This document shows, in pieces, positions 42,821 through 51,515 of a stretch of 64,000 bases of DNA. Position numbers and translations under genes: made by a program. The notes below the pieces were generated by a model, which had not been told where the DNA came from, ran no database searches, and was given only the letters and a program-made list of their open reading frames with translations. This DNA comes from Sediminicoccus rosea. GTDB taxonomy: Bacteria > Pseudomonadota > Alphaproteobacteria > Acetobacterales > Acetobacteraceae. The DNA lies in NCBI RefSeq assembly GCF_033547095.1, contig NZ_CP137852.1, positions 2,659,501-2,723,500 on the forward strand, written 5' to 3'. The stretch's first letter is position 1; the number at the start of each line of letters is the position of its first letter.

Positions 42821-43431
42821 GCGGCGAAGCCTTCGGCCTTCAGGGTTTCGGCAAGGGCGGGCAGGGCGAAGACGCGCCGGCGATGCGCCATCAGCGCATC
42901 GGGCGGCACGACGCCGACGAAACCCGCGAAGCTGGTCATCATGGCGGTGGTGAGATCGGCGGCGGTCACCGCTTCGCCCACCAGCCAGTCGCGCGCGCCG
43001 AGGCTGGCCTCGATGAAGGCCAGCACCTCGGCCACGCGGGTGAGGCCGCCCTCGCGGATCTGGTTCTCGGCCGGGGGCGGGCCGAAGATCGCCGGGCGGA
43101 AGGCCGGCTGGAAGGCGCGCGGGAACTGGTAGGCGTACCAGGAGAGCCACTCCATCACCCGCCAACGTGCCGCGCCCTCGGCCGGGATCAGGCCGCTCGC
43201 GGGCGCCATCTCGCCGATGGCGAGCATGATGGCGGGCGTCTCCGTGATGGTCTCGCCGCTGTCGAGGATGAGCGCCGGCACCTGGCCCTTGGGGTTCAGC
43301 GCCAGCATCTCGGGCGTCCTGTGCTCGCCCCCGCGCAGGCTGAGGTCCCGCACCTCGCCGGGCAGGCCGGCGAGGACGAAGGCGAGCCGGCAGGCGAGGC
43401 TCGAGGTCCGCGCGGAGACGAGAAGAATCAA
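42817..43431 (-). CDS. Glutathione S-transferase family protein (1 of 3)
   Basis: A 204-residue GST. The thioredoxin-like N-domain carries 'NPKGQVPALILDSGETITE' (glutathione gamma-Glu binding, cis-Pro then 'TETPAI') and the C-domain 'DWLVGEAVTAADLTTAM'. The N-terminal active-site region 'MILLVSARTSSLACRLAFVL' offers Ser/Cys. It differs from the other two GSTs here, so it is not simply a tandem copy. It overlaps both neighbours by 4 bp, so three genes are translationally linked. Confidence 0.87.
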   Translation of the reverse strand: MILLVSARTSSLACRLAFVLAGLPGEVRDLSLRGGEHRTPEMLALNPKGQVPALILDSGETITETPAIMLAIGEMAPASGLIPAEGAARWRVMEWLSWYAYQFPRAFQPAFRPAIFGPPPAENQIREGGLTRVAEVLAFIEASLGARDWLVGEAVTAADLTTAMMTSFAGFVGVVPPDALMAHRRRVFALPALAETLKAEGFAA

Positions 43432-44045
43432 GAGAGGCCTTCGCGCGCCATCACCCGCTGCACGGCGGGCCGCGCCTTCATGCGCTCGTAATGCGCGGCG
43501 ACGTTCTTCGGCAGGTCGAGCTTGAGGCGCGCGGCGGCCCAGAAGGTCACGTAGAAGGGTGCCGCATCGCCGAAGCTGAAATCGCCCGCGATGTAGTCGC
43601 GGCCTTCCAGCGCGCGGTCGAGCCAGGCGAGGCCCTTGTTGAAGATCTCGAGCCCGCGCGCCTTCACCGCCTCGTGGTCGCCTTCGCTCGGTGCGAAATT
43701 GGCGGGGCGGAACATGCGGGAGAAGCCCTGCATGTGGATGGTGGCGACCGCGTAGTCCGTCGCCTCCAGCGCCGTCGCCTGGCCCTCGGCGGTCGCGGGC
43801 ATCAGCTTGGCCGCCGGATACTTGGCCGCGATCCAGTAGGCGATGGCGGTGAACTCGGTCAGCACCGACTGGTCGTCGCGCACCAGCGTCGGCACCTTGG
43901 ACTTGGCGTTGATGCTGGTGAATTCCGGCTTGAACTGCGCGCCTTCGCGGATGTTCAGCAGCGTGGGCTCATAGGCCGCGCCGCTTTCCTCCAGCAGCAC
44001 ATGGATGCCGAGCGAGCAGGCGCCGGGGGCGTAGTAGAGCTTCAT
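43428..44045 (-). CDS. Glutathione S-transferase, beta-class-like (2 of 3)
   Basis: A 205-residue GST beginning 'MKLYYAPGACSLGIHVLLEE'; the Cys10 in 'PGACSLG' is the catalytic cysteine of bacterial beta-class GSTs. 'NAKSKVPTLVRDDQSVLTE' binds glutathione and 'DYIAGDFSFGDAAPFYVTF' is the C-domain landmark. It is clearly related to the third GST ('LFYSPGACSIGIHVILEE'), pointing to duplication. Roles would include conjugation, peroxide or thiol chemistry; the real substrate is unknown. Confidence 0.9.
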   Translation of the reverse strand: MKLYYAPGACSLGIHVLLEESGAAYEPTLLNIREGAQFKPEFTSINAKSKVPTLVRDDQSVLTEFTAIAYWIAAKYPAAKLMPATAEGQATALEATDYAVATIHMQGFSRMFRPANFAPSEGDHEAVKARGLEIFNKGLAWLDRALEGRDYIAGDFSFGDAAPFYVTFWAAARLKLDLPKNVAAHYERMKARPAVQRVMAREGLS

Positions 44046-44070
44046 GGAAATCTCCCTTGAGGAATGTCGT

Positions 44071-44694
44071 TCAGGCCGCCTTGGCCTCGCGCGCCAGCGC
44101 CCGCTGCACGGCCGGGCGCGCCATCATCGCGGCCTGGTGCCGCGCGAGCTTGGGCGGCAGCGTCATGCCCGACCGGCCGCTCGCCCAGTTGGTGATGAAG
44201 AAGAGGGCGCAATCAGCCACGCTGTAGCCCGAGGGAAGCAGCCAGGGATCGCCCGCAAGGCCGCGCTCGACGACCTGGAGATAGCCCTCGGTCAGCGCCT
44301 TGCCCTGCGCCACCACGCGCGCCTCGTCCTCGGCGTCCTTGGCGAAATTGGCGGGACGGAACTGCCGCGTGAAGCCCTGCGGATGCACGGTTCCGCACAG
44401 ATAATCCATCCATTCCAGCGTCCGCGCCTCCGCCTCGAACTCGACGGCGATGAGGTTGGACATCGGGTTGGCCTTGGCCAGCCACCAGGCGATAACCGGG
44501 AATTCCGTCAGCACCGTGCCGTCGTCCCGCAGCAGCGCGGGCACCTTCGCCTTTGGGTTGATGGCGAGATATTCGGGCTTCTTGTTCGATCCGTCGCGCG
44601 TCGAGACCAGCTGCGTCTCGAAGGGCTTGCCGATCTCCTCCAGGATCACATGGATGCCGATCGAGCAGGCACCGGGCGAATAGAAGAGCTTCAT
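44071..44694 (-). CDS. Glutathione S-transferase, beta-class-like (3 of 3)
   Basis: A 207-residue GST with Cys10 in 'YSPGACSIGIHVILEE', 'NPKAKVPALLRDDGTVLTEF' and the C-domain 'GYSVADCALFFITNW'. The ATG at 44694 matches the start of the neighbouring paralog; the open frame continues upstream without homology. It is 25 bp from GST 2 and 17 bp downstream of prs. A gene for glutathione synthesis is not in the window. Confidence 0.9.
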   Translation of the reverse strand: MKLFYSPGACSIGIHVILEEIGKPFETQLVSTRDGSNKKPEYLAINPKAKVPALLRDDGTVLTEFPVIAWWLAKANPMSNLIAVEFEAEARTLEWMDYLCGTVHPQGFTRQFRPANFAKDAEDEARVVAQGKALTEGYLQVVERGLAGDPWLLPSGYSVADCALFFITNWASGRSGMTLPPKLARHQAAMMARPAVQRALAREAKAA

Positions 44695-44711
44695 GGGCAG
44701 GCCCCTTATGG

Positions 44712-45644
44712 CTAGCAGAAAAGCGACGAGACCGAGCGTTCCTCGCTGATGCGGCGCATCGCCTCGGCCAGCAGCGGCGCGATGGGCAGTTGGCGGATGT
44801 TGCGCGCACCCTGCACGGCGGGCGTGGCTGCGATGCTGTCGGTCACGATCATCGTCTCGATGGGCGACTTGGCCACGCGCTCGACGGCCGCACCCGAGAA
44901 GACGCCGTGCGTGACATAGACGCTGGCCGACTTGGCGCCGTTCTTCATCAGCGCCTCGGCCGCGTTGCAATGCGTGCCGCCGCTGTCGATGATGTCGTCC
45001 ACGATGATGCAGTCGCGCCCCGCGACATCGCCGATCACGTTCATCACCTCGGAGACGCCGGCCTGCGGGCGGCGCTTGTCGATGATGGCGAGGTCCGTGT
45101 GGAGCTGCTGCGCGATGGCGCGCGCGCGCACCACGCCGCCCACATCGGGGCTGACCACCATCAGCTCGCGCCCCTTGAAGCGCTCGGTGATGTCGCGTGC
45201 GAAGAGGGGGGCGGCGTAGAGGTTGTCCACCGGGATGTCGAAGAAGCCCTGGATCTGCCCCGCATGCAGGTCCATCGTCAGCACGCGGTCGGCGCCCGCC
45301 TGGGTGATGAGGTTCGCCACCAGCTTGGCCGAGATGGGCGAACGCGGGCTGCTCTTCCGGTCCTGCCTGGCATAGCCAAAATACGGCATCACGGCGGTGA
45401 CGCGGCGCGCGGAGGAGCGGCGCAGCGCATCGAGCGTGATCAGCAGCTCCATCAGGTGGTCATTGGCCGGGTAGCTGGTGGACTGGATGACGAAGACATC
45501 CTCGCCACGGATGTTCTCATGGATCTCGACAAAGATCTCCATGTCCGCGAAGCGCCGGATGGAGGCGTTGGTGAGCGGAATGCCGATCTTGTCGGCCACC
45601 GCCTGCGCCAGGGGCAGATTGCTGTTGCACGCGACGATCTTCAT
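44712..45644 (-). CDS. prs: Ribose-phosphate pyrophosphokinase (PRPP synthetase)
   Basis: A 310-residue class I PRPP synthetase making PRPP from ribose-5-phosphate and ATP for nucleotide, His and Trp synthesis. Visible motifs are '[20 protein letters not shown]' (ATP loop), the divalent-cation/ribose-phosphate region '[20 protein letters not shown]', '[16 protein letters not shown]' and the PRPP-binding '[19 protein letters not shown]'. Length is standard. It follows the lipoprotein gene by 89 bp and could have its own promoter in that gap. Confidence 0.96.
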   Translation of the reverse strand: MKIVACNSNLPLAQAVADKIGIPLTNASIRRFADMEIFVEIHENIRGEDVFVIQSTSYPANDHLMELLITLDALRRSSARRVTAVMPYFGYARQDRKSSPRSPISAKLVANLITQAGADRVLTMDLHAGQIQGFFDIPVDNLYAAPLFARDITERFKGRELMVVSPDVGGVVRARAIAQQLHTDLAIIDKRRPQAGVSEVMNVIGDVAGRDCIIVDDIIDSGGTHCNAAEALMKNGAKSASVYVTHGVFSGAAVERVAKSPIETMIVTDSIAATPAVQGARNIRQLPIAPLLAEAMRRISEERSVSSLFC

Positions 45645-45733
45645 CGGGCCATCTCACCCCTGTTGGCTGGCGTGGCAGCGATAGCGCCCCACTGCCGCGC
45701 TGTAAACTTCACTGCAGACAAATGACTTGCCCC

Positions 45734-46606
45734 TCAGCTCGCGCCGGTCGAACTCGCGTTGCGGATGATCTGCTGCACGCCGGCCGCGGCTTCCTCCGCC
45801 GCGGCATAGGCGATGTCGCCCCAGGCGCGCGAGAGGGCGCCCATCGGCACCTCGTTCAGCTGCAGCACGCGGCCCAGTTCGTAGCCGTCCCGCCGGGAGA
45901 CGATCCACTGGATCTCCACCCGCTGCACCGTGGTGCTGACCGCCATCACGCTGACCTCGGCCGTCACCGCGAAGGACGCGCCATCGGCCAGCTCCTGCAC
46001 GACATAGCCGCGATTGGTGAGGAATTCGCGAAGACGGGCGGTGAGGGAGGTGTTGCCATCGCCCGGCGCGCCGCGCACCGGGATCAGCCGAAGGCGTGGC
46101 GGGCCGGAGCGGATGGCCGCCGGATCGGCCGAGGCGCGGGCCGCCTGGATGGAGAGCAGCATCTGCGTCACGCGCGGATTGGCCTGCTGCGCCACGGCCT
46201 GGAGCGTCGGTGTCGTCGCCTCCGCCCAGGCGCGGATGGGCACGGGCGGGCCCGCCACCGCGCCCTGCTCCTGCCCATCGGCATTGGTGATGACGTAGCG
46301 CGGGATCACGGTGGCGCCGGTGTTCTGCGCCGTGACGATGAGGCGCCAGTCGAGCGGCAAAGGCGTGGATGTGGCGGTGGCCGGCACATCGGCCGCCTGC
46401 AGCGCCTCGCTCAGCGCCTCGGCGTAGCGGCGGGCTGCGTCGTCGGTCATCAGCGCCTCGGTCGGCGGCGGGATGGCGAGGCGGACGGCGAGCGGGATGC
46501 GAAGCCCGCTCGCGAGCCCGCCCGGGCGGCCGCGATGCGGCTGCGGCAGGTCCCCGCAGGCCGGCAGCGCCAGCAGCGCGAGAAGCGCGGCCCTACGCGA
46601 AGACAC
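45734..46606 (-). CDS. Conserved hypothetical lipoprotein, 290 residues
   Basis: Begins at GTG 46606, the only start available after an upstream in-frame stop. 'RRAALLALLALPACGDLPQP' is a lipoprotein signal with Cys17. The mature protein alternates beta-rich segments ('DWRLIVTAQNTGATVIPRYV', 'FAVTAEVSVMAVSTTVQRVE') and ends in a helix ('IAYAAAEEAAAGVQQIIRNA'). I do not recognise a named domain. It is the last gene of a pgeF-containing operon, overlaps a candidate 22-residue frame by 14 bp, and lies upstream of prs. The likely site is the periplasmic face of a membrane. Confidence 0.7.
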   Translation of the reverse strand: MSSRRAALLALLALPACGDLPQPHRGRPGGLASGLRIPLAVRLAIPPPTEALMTDDAARRYAEALSEALQAADVPATATSTPLPLDWRLIVTAQNTGATVIPRYVITNADGQEQGAVAGPPVPIRAWAEATTPTLQAVAQQANPRVTQMLLSIQAARASADPAAIRSGPPRLRLIPVRGAPGDGNTSLTARLREFLTNRGYVVQELADGASFAVTAEVSVMAVSTTVQRVEIQWIVSRRDGYELGRVLQLNEVPMGALSRAWGDIAYAAAEEAAAGVQQIIRNASSTGAS

Positions 46607-46661
46607 AGGACACCATCATCGTGAGGATGAGCATGAAGAGGAACATGATGACATAGGGCAT
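46593..46661 (-). CDS. Candidate 22-residue hydrophobic peptide
   Basis: A short frame in the gap between pgeF and the lipoprotein gene encodes 22 residues, almost all hydrophobic, with six methionines ('MPYVIMFLFMLILTMMV' then 'SCVFA'), which would form one membrane helix. ATG 46661 lies 7 bp after the pgeF stop without a good ribosome-binding site, so it would rely on reinitiation; its stop lies inside the start of the lipoprotein gene. It may be a small membrane protein, a coupling leader peptide, or chance. Confidence 0.35.
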   Translation of the reverse strand: MPYVIMFLFMLILTMMVSCVFA

Positions 46662-46668
46662 GGCGTCT

Positions 46669-47406
46669 TCACAGGATGATGGCGGAGAGTTGATGCCCGA
46701 GCGGGCCACCGCCCGCCAGGGTGCGCCGCCGATGGCTGAAGAAGCGCGTCTCATCGGCCAGCGTGTCCACCCCCAGGGCCTCGGCTGCCACACCTGCCGC
46801 GCCGAGCCGCGCGAGGCAATAGCCGGCCAGGTCGAACTGGAAATGCGCCGCGTCCCGGCCGGCCGTGAAGAAGCGGGGATCGCCCACCGCATCGCGCAGG
46901 TCGGCGCGGACCTCGTAGCTCGCCTGGGCGATGCAGGGGCCGACCACGGCGGTGATGCGCCCGCGCCCGGCACCCAGCGCCTCCATGGCGGCGATCGTCG
47001 CCTCCAGCACGCCGGACACGGCACCCTTCCAGCCGGCATGCGCGGCGCCGATCACGTGTGCCTCGGCGTCATGGAACAGGACGGGCGCGCAATCGGCGGT
47101 GATGATGCCGAGCATGACGCCGGGGCTGCGCGTCACCATCGCGTCGGCCTCGGGCAGGTTCTCCCAGGGGGTGCCCGCCTCGACCACGGCCGGGCCATGC
47201 ACCTGGCGCAAGCCGCGCAGCGCCTCGGGCGCGGCCCCCAGCGCCCGGGCCGCGCGGGCCCGGTTCTCGGCCACGGCGGCCGGGTCGTCCTCGCTCCGCA
47301 GCCCGCAATTCAGCGTGGCATAGGCGCCTGCGGAGACGCCGCCCTGCCGCGTGAAGAAGCCATGCCGCGCGGTGAGGCCGCCATGGGTGAGGAATTCGGC
47401 CATCAC
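46669..47406 (-). CDS. pgeF: PgeF/YfiH-family (laccase-domain) peptidoglycan-editing factor
   Basis: A 245-residue protein with the zinc-binding triad of the family: His in 'LRQVHGPAVV', Cys in 'TADCAPVLF' and His in 'GAAHAGWKGAVSGVL'; 'VVGPCIAQASYEV' follows. The E. coli homolog removes wrongly placed L-serine from UDP-MurNAc in cell-wall precursors; purine-nucleoside activities are also reported for the family. It overlaps the methyltransferase start by 4 bp, within an lgt-midA-pgeF operon typical of alphaproteobacteria. Confidence 0.92.
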   Translation of the reverse strand: MMAEFLTHGGLTARHGFFTRQGGVSAGAYATLNCGLRSEDDPAAVAENRARAARALGAAPEALRGLRQVHGPAVVEAGTPWENLPEADAMVTRSPGVMLGIITADCAPVLFHDAEAHVIGAAHAGWKGAVSGVLEATIAAMEALGAGRGRITAVVGPCIAQASYEVRADLRDAVGDPRFFTAGRDAAHFQFDLAGYCLARLGAAGVAAEALGVDTLADETRFFSHRRRTLAGGGPLGHQLSAIIL

Positions 47407-48377
47407 GCCTCGAATCCGGTTGGGGTGGGCAGGGCAGGGTGCGCGAGGACCAGCGCCTTGAACAGCCGCCCCATCCCCTCGGGCGCGACGAGGCGCTGCG
47501 CCGCCGCCAGGATCGTCCCCGCCTGGCGCGGCGCGCTCTGCGCCAGCATGGCGCTGCGCGCCATGAGGCCGAGGCGCTGGAGGAAGACGCCCATGGGCAG
47601 CGGGCCATGCGCGGCCGCCCCCGCCGCCCGCCCGGCGGCGGCGAGGGCCGCGAAATCCACATGCGCCGTGATGTCGGCCGTGCCGGGCTCGCTCAGCGGG
47701 TCGCAGGCGGCGTTGTCGCGCAGCGCCTGGAGCGTGTCGCCGAGGCCGCTCTCGGCGGGGCCGTAATCCAGCGCCAGCAGGGCTCCGCCCTGGGCCGCGA
47801 GGCGCGCGCCAAGCGCCAGGGCGACGTCCCGCGCCGCCTCACCGACTTCGCGGATGCTGCCATCGGGGGCTGGCTCCATGTGATCGCAGGGCTGCTCGAC
47901 GAAGGCGCCACCCAGCACATACCGCTCGCGCCAGCCCTCGGCCCGGCGGATGAATTGCCGGATCGGCAGGGCGTCGAAAAATTCATTGGCCAGGATGATC
48001 GCGGGCCCGGGCGGGAGGCCGTCCACCGCCGCATGCCAGCCCGCCACGCGCGGCCCGAGCTTCGCCGCCTGGGCGGCGCGCAGCGCGGGCGAGGTCTCGA
48101 CCAGGTGCAGCGCCAGTGCGCGGCCGAATTCCGGCACCATCTGGTCCACCGCGCGCAGCGCATCGGCCATCAGGGTGCCGCGCCCAGGGCCGAGTTCCGC
48201 CAGCACGACGCGCCCTGGCGCGCCCATCGCCTGCCAGGTGACGGCGGCCCAGAGGCCCAGGCACTCGCCGAAGGCCTGGCTCATCTCGGGTGCGGTGGTG
48301 AAGTCGCGGCCGATGCCTTCGCCGCCCGCGTAATAGGCGGCCGCCGCGCGGGCCATGAAGGCGTCCAGGCGTTCCAT
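47403..48377 (-). CDS. SAM-dependent methyltransferase, NDUFAF7/MidA family
   Basis: A 324-residue enzyme with the MidA SAM loop 'VVLAELGPGRGTLMADALRA' and the family motif 'FTTAPEMSQAFGECLGLW' near the N-terminus, plus 'ILANEFFDALPIRQF' and 'GALLALDYGP'. Mitochondrial NDUFAF7 methylates an arginine of complex I; in bacteria the same role is plausible but unproven. ATG 48377 shares its A with the lgt stop (TAATG). The open frame further upstream is antisense or frame-shifted sequence of lgt. Confidence 0.88.
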   Translation of the reverse strand: MERLDAFMARAAAAYYAGGEGIGRDFTTAPEMSQAFGECLGLWAAVTWQAMGAPGRVVLAELGPGRGTLMADALRAVDQMVPEFGRALALHLVETSPALRAAQAAKLGPRVAGWHAAVDGLPPGPAIILANEFFDALPIRQFIRRAEGWRERYVLGGAFVEQPCDHMEPAPDGSIREVGEAARDVALALGARLAAQGGALLALDYGPAESGLGDTLQALRDNAACDPLSEPGTADITAHVDFAALAAAGRAAGAAAHGPLPMGVFLQRLGLMARSAMLAQSAPRQAGTILAAAQRLVAPEGMGRLFKALVLAHPALPTPTGFEA

Positions 48378-49165
48378 TATCCCGCCCGGCGCGCCCGCCA
48401 GATGAGGAAGCCGCCCACCAGCACCATGGGGAGGCTCAGCAGCTGGCCCATGGTGATGCCGGCCAGCAGGAAGCCCAGATGCGCATCCGGTTCGCGGAAG
48501 AATTCGCCCAGCAGCCGTGCCACGCCGTAGCCCGCCAGCAGTGCGCCGGTCAGCAGCCCGGTGCGCGCCCGGTTGGCCGCATTGCTCCAGAGGATCAGCA
48601 TAAGCGCAAAGAGGGCGATCCCCTCCAGCCCCGCCTGGTAGAGCTGGCTCGGGTGGCGGGGCAGCTGCAGCCGGTCCGCCGGGAAGACCATGGCCCAGGA
48701 GACGTCCGTGGCGCGGCCCCAGAGCTCGCCATTGATGAAGTTGGCGAGCCGCCCGAAGAACAGTCCGATCGGCACCACCACGGCCACGCGGTCGCCCAGG
48801 CGCAGCGGATCGAGCTTCTGGTTCCGGCAGAAAAGCAGTGTCGCGATGATCACGCCGAGCGCACCGCCGTGGAAGGCCATGCCGCCCTGCCACACCATGA
48901 GCGCTTCCAGCGGATGGAAGATGTAGTGCCCCGGCCGGTAGAACAGCACATAGCCCAGGCGCCCGCCCAGGATGATGCCGAGCGTGGCCCAGGTGACATA
49001 GTCATCCACCTGCTGCGCCGTCGCCGCCTGGGGCTCGGCCTGGGCCAGCCGCCGCAGCAGCCGCCAGCCGAGCACGATGCCGGCGATATAGGCCAGCGCA
49101 TACCAGCGGATGGCCAGAGGGCCGATCTGGAGGGCGATCGGATCGATCTGCGGGAATTCGAGCAT
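48377..49165 (-). CDS. lgt: Prolipoprotein diacylglyceryl transferase
   Basis: A 262-residue inner-membrane enzyme that attaches diacylglycerol to the lipobox cysteine. It has about seven hydrophobic helices, the signature 'FFGRLANFINGELWGRATDV', 'MAFHGGALGVIIATL' with the essential histidine, and 'RHPSQLYQAGLEGIALF'. Start 'MLEFPQIDPIALQIG' at 49165 matches family N-termini. First gene of the lgt-midA-pgeF-lipoprotein operon. It would process the lipoproteins encoded at 40364 and 45734. Confidence 0.95.
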   Translation of the reverse strand: MLEFPQIDPIALQIGPLAIRWYALAYIAGIVLGWRLLRRLAQAEPQAATAQQVDDYVTWATLGIILGGRLGYVLFYRPGHYIFHPLEALMVWQGGMAFHGGALGVIIATLLFCRNQKLDPLRLGDRVAVVVPIGLFFGRLANFINGELWGRATDVSWAMVFPADRLQLPRHPSQLYQAGLEGIALFALMLILWSNAANRARTGLLTGALLAGYGVARLLGEFFREPDAHLGFLLAGITMGQLLSLPMVLVGGFLIWRARRAG

Positions 49166-49211
49166 GGCGGGATGGGTAGCCCGCCCGGGGCGGCAAGTCA
49201 CGGCGGCCCAG

Positions 49212-49251
49212 GAAAAAAGGGCTTCCGCCAACTGGGGCCGCGAGGCCCCAG
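49212..49251 (-). terminator. GNRA-loop hairpin and T-run after mepA
   Basis: ctggggcc (49232-49239) and ggccccag (49244-49251) form a perfect 8-bp stem closed by a four-base loop. It lies 10 bp beyond the mepA stop. On the minus strand the stem is followed, after 14 bases, by a run of six T (49212-49217 on the plus strand as aaaaaa). A second, bulged pairing of ggcgg/ccgcc brackets that run. This is the best intrinsic-terminator candidate in the window. Confidence 0.65.
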
Positions 49252-49261
49252 ACCCCAGGAG

Positions 49262-50083
49262 TCAGGGGGCGCGCAGGACGGCCGCGCAGGCTGTGGGCAA
49301 ACTCGGCGGCGGGCCCGGGGGGCGCGGGCGCACCATGGGGCGGCGGGCCTCCTCGGAGAGCCACCACTCCAGGCTCGCGTCACACCCGTCCCCGGCAGGG
49401 ATCGGGTTCGCCTCGCGGCACTCGGGCGAACCCGCCGGGCAGCGGATGCGGATATGCATGTGGCTGTCATGCCCGCGCCAGGGGCGCACCCGGTGCAGCC
49501 AGGATTCGCCCCGGTGCCGCTCGCAGAGGCTGCGCTTGATGCCGTGGTTCACCAGCACGAGATGCACGCCGGGGCTCTCCGCTGCCATGCGGATCAGCCG
49601 CGCATGCTGCGGCGTGAAGCGCGCATTCACCCCGCTCTGGTCCGGCAGGACCAGGCTCGGCACGTCGATATCTTCCCGCGCCGCGCGGTTCATTGCGGGC
49701 TTGGGCGTGAGGTCGAGCCAGATGTCCACATCGAGGCCCGTCTGGTGGCTCGCATGCATGCTGGGCATGGGCCCGCCGCGCGGCTGCGCGAGGTCCCCGA
49801 TCCAGAGGTCGGGCATGCCGGCGGCGCGGGTGCGGCTCGCAAGGTCGCGCGTGAAGCGGATCAGGTCGGGGTGGCCCCAATGCCGGTTCCGCGAGATCCG
49901 CACCGCCTGGTAGCCCGGCCCCTCGGGCGGGAGCTGCACGGCGCCGGCGAGGCAGCCCAGCGTCGTCGTGCCGATCACCTTGGCCGGACCGGGCGAGGGG
50001 GTGCTCACCTGGGCCCAGCTGGCGGCGGGCTGCGCTTCAGCGGCCGGCGCCAGCAGCAGCAGCGCGAGCAGCCAGCGCCTCAC
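49262..50083 (-). CDS. mepA: Penicillin-insensitive murein endopeptidase MepA
   Basis: A 273-residue exported zinc peptidase (M74) that cleaves D-Ala-mDAP cross-links in peptidoglycan. GTG 50083 overlaps the hldE stop (GTGA) and begins a signal peptide ('RRWLLALLLLAPAAEAQPAA'). The metal ligands are seen in 'SMHASHQTGLDVDIWLDL' and 'RGHDSHMHIRIRCPAGSPEC'. Cysteines near the C-terminus could form a disulfide. A much longer open frame extends upstream but belongs to hldE in another frame. The signal and operon with hldE suggest joint envelope roles. Confidence 0.92.
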   Translation of the reverse strand: MRRWLLALLLLAPAAEAQPAASWAQVSTPSPGPAKVIGTTTLGCLAGAVQLPPEGPGYQAVRISRNRHWGHPDLIRFTRDLASRTRAAGMPDLWIGDLAQPRGGPMPSMHASHQTGLDVDIWLDLTPKPAMNRAAREDIDVPSLVLPDQSGVNARFTPQHARLIRMAAESPGVHLVLVNHGIKRSLCERHRGESWLHRVRPWRGHDSHMHIRIRCPAGSPECREANPIPAGDGCDASLEWWLSEEARRPMVRPRPPGPPPSLPTACAAVLRAP

Positions 50084-51492
50084 CGGCCGCGCGCCAGGAT
50101 GGTGGTGGTGGAACGCCCCGGCAGCAGGTCCAGCAGGATGGTCCGCCCACCCCAGGAGGCGACTTCCGGCGCGCCCACCACCTGCTCGATCGTGTAGTCG
50201 CTGCCCTTGAACAGCCGGTCCGGCCGCAGCGCCAGGATGGCTTCCAGCGGCGTGTCCTCCGGGAAGGCGATCACGGCATCCACGCTGGCCAGCGCCGCGA
50301 TCACCGCCGCGCGATCCTCCAGCGGGTTCACCGGGCGGCCGGCGCCCTTGAGGCGCGTGACGGAGGAATCGTCGTTCAGCGCCACCACCAGCCGGTCGCA
50401 TTCGGCACGCGCCGCGCGCAGCATGCGGGTGTGGCCGGCATGCAGGATGTCGAAGCAACCATTGGCGAAGCCGACGCGCAGCCCCTGCGCGCGCCAGGAT
50501 TCCACCAGGCGCTGCGCGGCCGGCCAGGTCAGGATCTCGCCCGTCGCCCCTTCCAGCTCGCGCATGGCGTGATCCAGCTCCGCGGCCGAACAGGTGGCGG
50601 TGCCGAGCTTGCCGACCACGACGCCCGCCGCCGCATTGGCCGCGCGCATCGCGCCCTCCATGCCGAGGCCGGCCGCAACACCCAGCGCCAGGGTGGCGAT
50701 GACCGTGTCCCCTGCGCCCGAGACATCGAAGACCTCGCGTGCCATGGCGGGCACGGTCACGGCGGGCGCGTCGCGGCGGACCAGCATCATGCCCTTCTCG
50801 CTGCGGGTGGCGAGCACGGCATCCACGGCCACGGCGGCGAGCACGGCGCGGGCGGCGGCCTCGCATTCGGCATCGGAGGCGACCGGCATGCCGGTGGCTT
50901 CGGCGAGTTCCGAGGCGTTGGGCGTCAGGCAGGTGGCGCCGGCATAGCGGGTGAAGTCACGCCCCTTGGGGTCGGCCAGCACCGGGATGCCGCGCGCGCG
51001 CGCGGCGGCGATGGCGGCGGCCAGCACGGGCGGCGTCAGCACGCCCTTGCCATAGTCCGAAAGGATCAGCGCCTCGGCCCCCGGCAGCAGCGCGCCCAGC
51101 CGGGCGGCGATTGCGGCCTGCTCGGCCGCATCCGCCTCGCGCCGCTCCTCCTCATCCACCCGCACCACCTGCTGGCGGGCGGCGATGACGCGCAGCTTCA
51201 CCGTCGTGCGGCGGGCGTCGCTGCGCAGCAGATGCCCGGCCTCGCCCAGCAGCCCCGCGATCTCGGTGCCTTCCGCATCCTCGCCGACCAGCGCCACCAG
51301 CGCGGCCTCGCCCCCCAGCGCCTGGATGTTGCGCGCGACATTGCCGGCACCACCCGCCATGGACTGCGTGCGCTTGAGGCGCACGACAGGCACTGGCGCC
51401 TCGGGCGAGAGCCGGTTCGCATCGCCATAGAGGAAGCGGTCCAGCATGACATCGCCGAGGCAGATGATGCGGCGTCCGGAGAGATCGAGCAT
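50080..51492 (-). CDS. hldE: Bifunctional heptose-7-phosphate kinase / heptose-1-phosphate adenylyltransferase
   Basis: A 470-residue fusion of a ribokinase-type kinase (about 1-320: 'MAGGAGNVARNIQALGG', 'FDVSGAGDTVIATLALG') and an HIGH-type nucleotidyltransferase (about 340-470: 'VGFANGCFDILHAGHTRML', 'LKGAGRPVNPLEDRAAV'). It makes ADP-D-glycero-D-manno-heptose for LPS; the product is epimerised by HldD, encoded at 12249-13214. Both domains keep their motifs, so it should be active on both steps. mepA follows in the same transcript. Confidence 0.95.
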   Translation of the reverse strand: MLDLSGRRIICLGDVMLDRFLYGDANRLSPEAPVPVVRLKRTQSMAGGAGNVARNIQALGGEAALVALVGEDAEGTEIAGLLGEAGHLLRSDARRTTVKLRVIAARQQVVRVDEEERREADAAEQAAIAARLGALLPGAEALILSDYGKGVLTPPVLAAAIAAARARGIPVLADPKGRDFTRYAGATCLTPNASELAEATGMPVASDAECEAAARAVLAAVAVDAVLATRSEKGMMLVRRDAPAVTVPAMAREVFDVSGAGDTVIATLALGVAAGLGMEGAMRAANAAAGVVVGKLGTATCSAAELDHAMRELEGATGEILTWPAAQRLVESWRAQGLRVGFANGCFDILHAGHTRMLRAARAECDRLVVALNDDSSVTRLKGAGRPVNPLEDRAAVIAALASVDAVIAFPEDTPLEAILALRPDRLFKGSDYTIEQVVGAPEVASWGGRTILLDLLPGRSTTTILARGR

Positions 51493-51515
51493 GGCGGGCT
51501 TCTACGCCCCCCGCC

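Noticed and set aside
49262-50866. 534-codon frame that would extend mepA far upstream
   Set aside because: The upstream 260 codons are hldE read in another frame. The signal peptide and GTG overlap at 50083 give a normal-length MepA.
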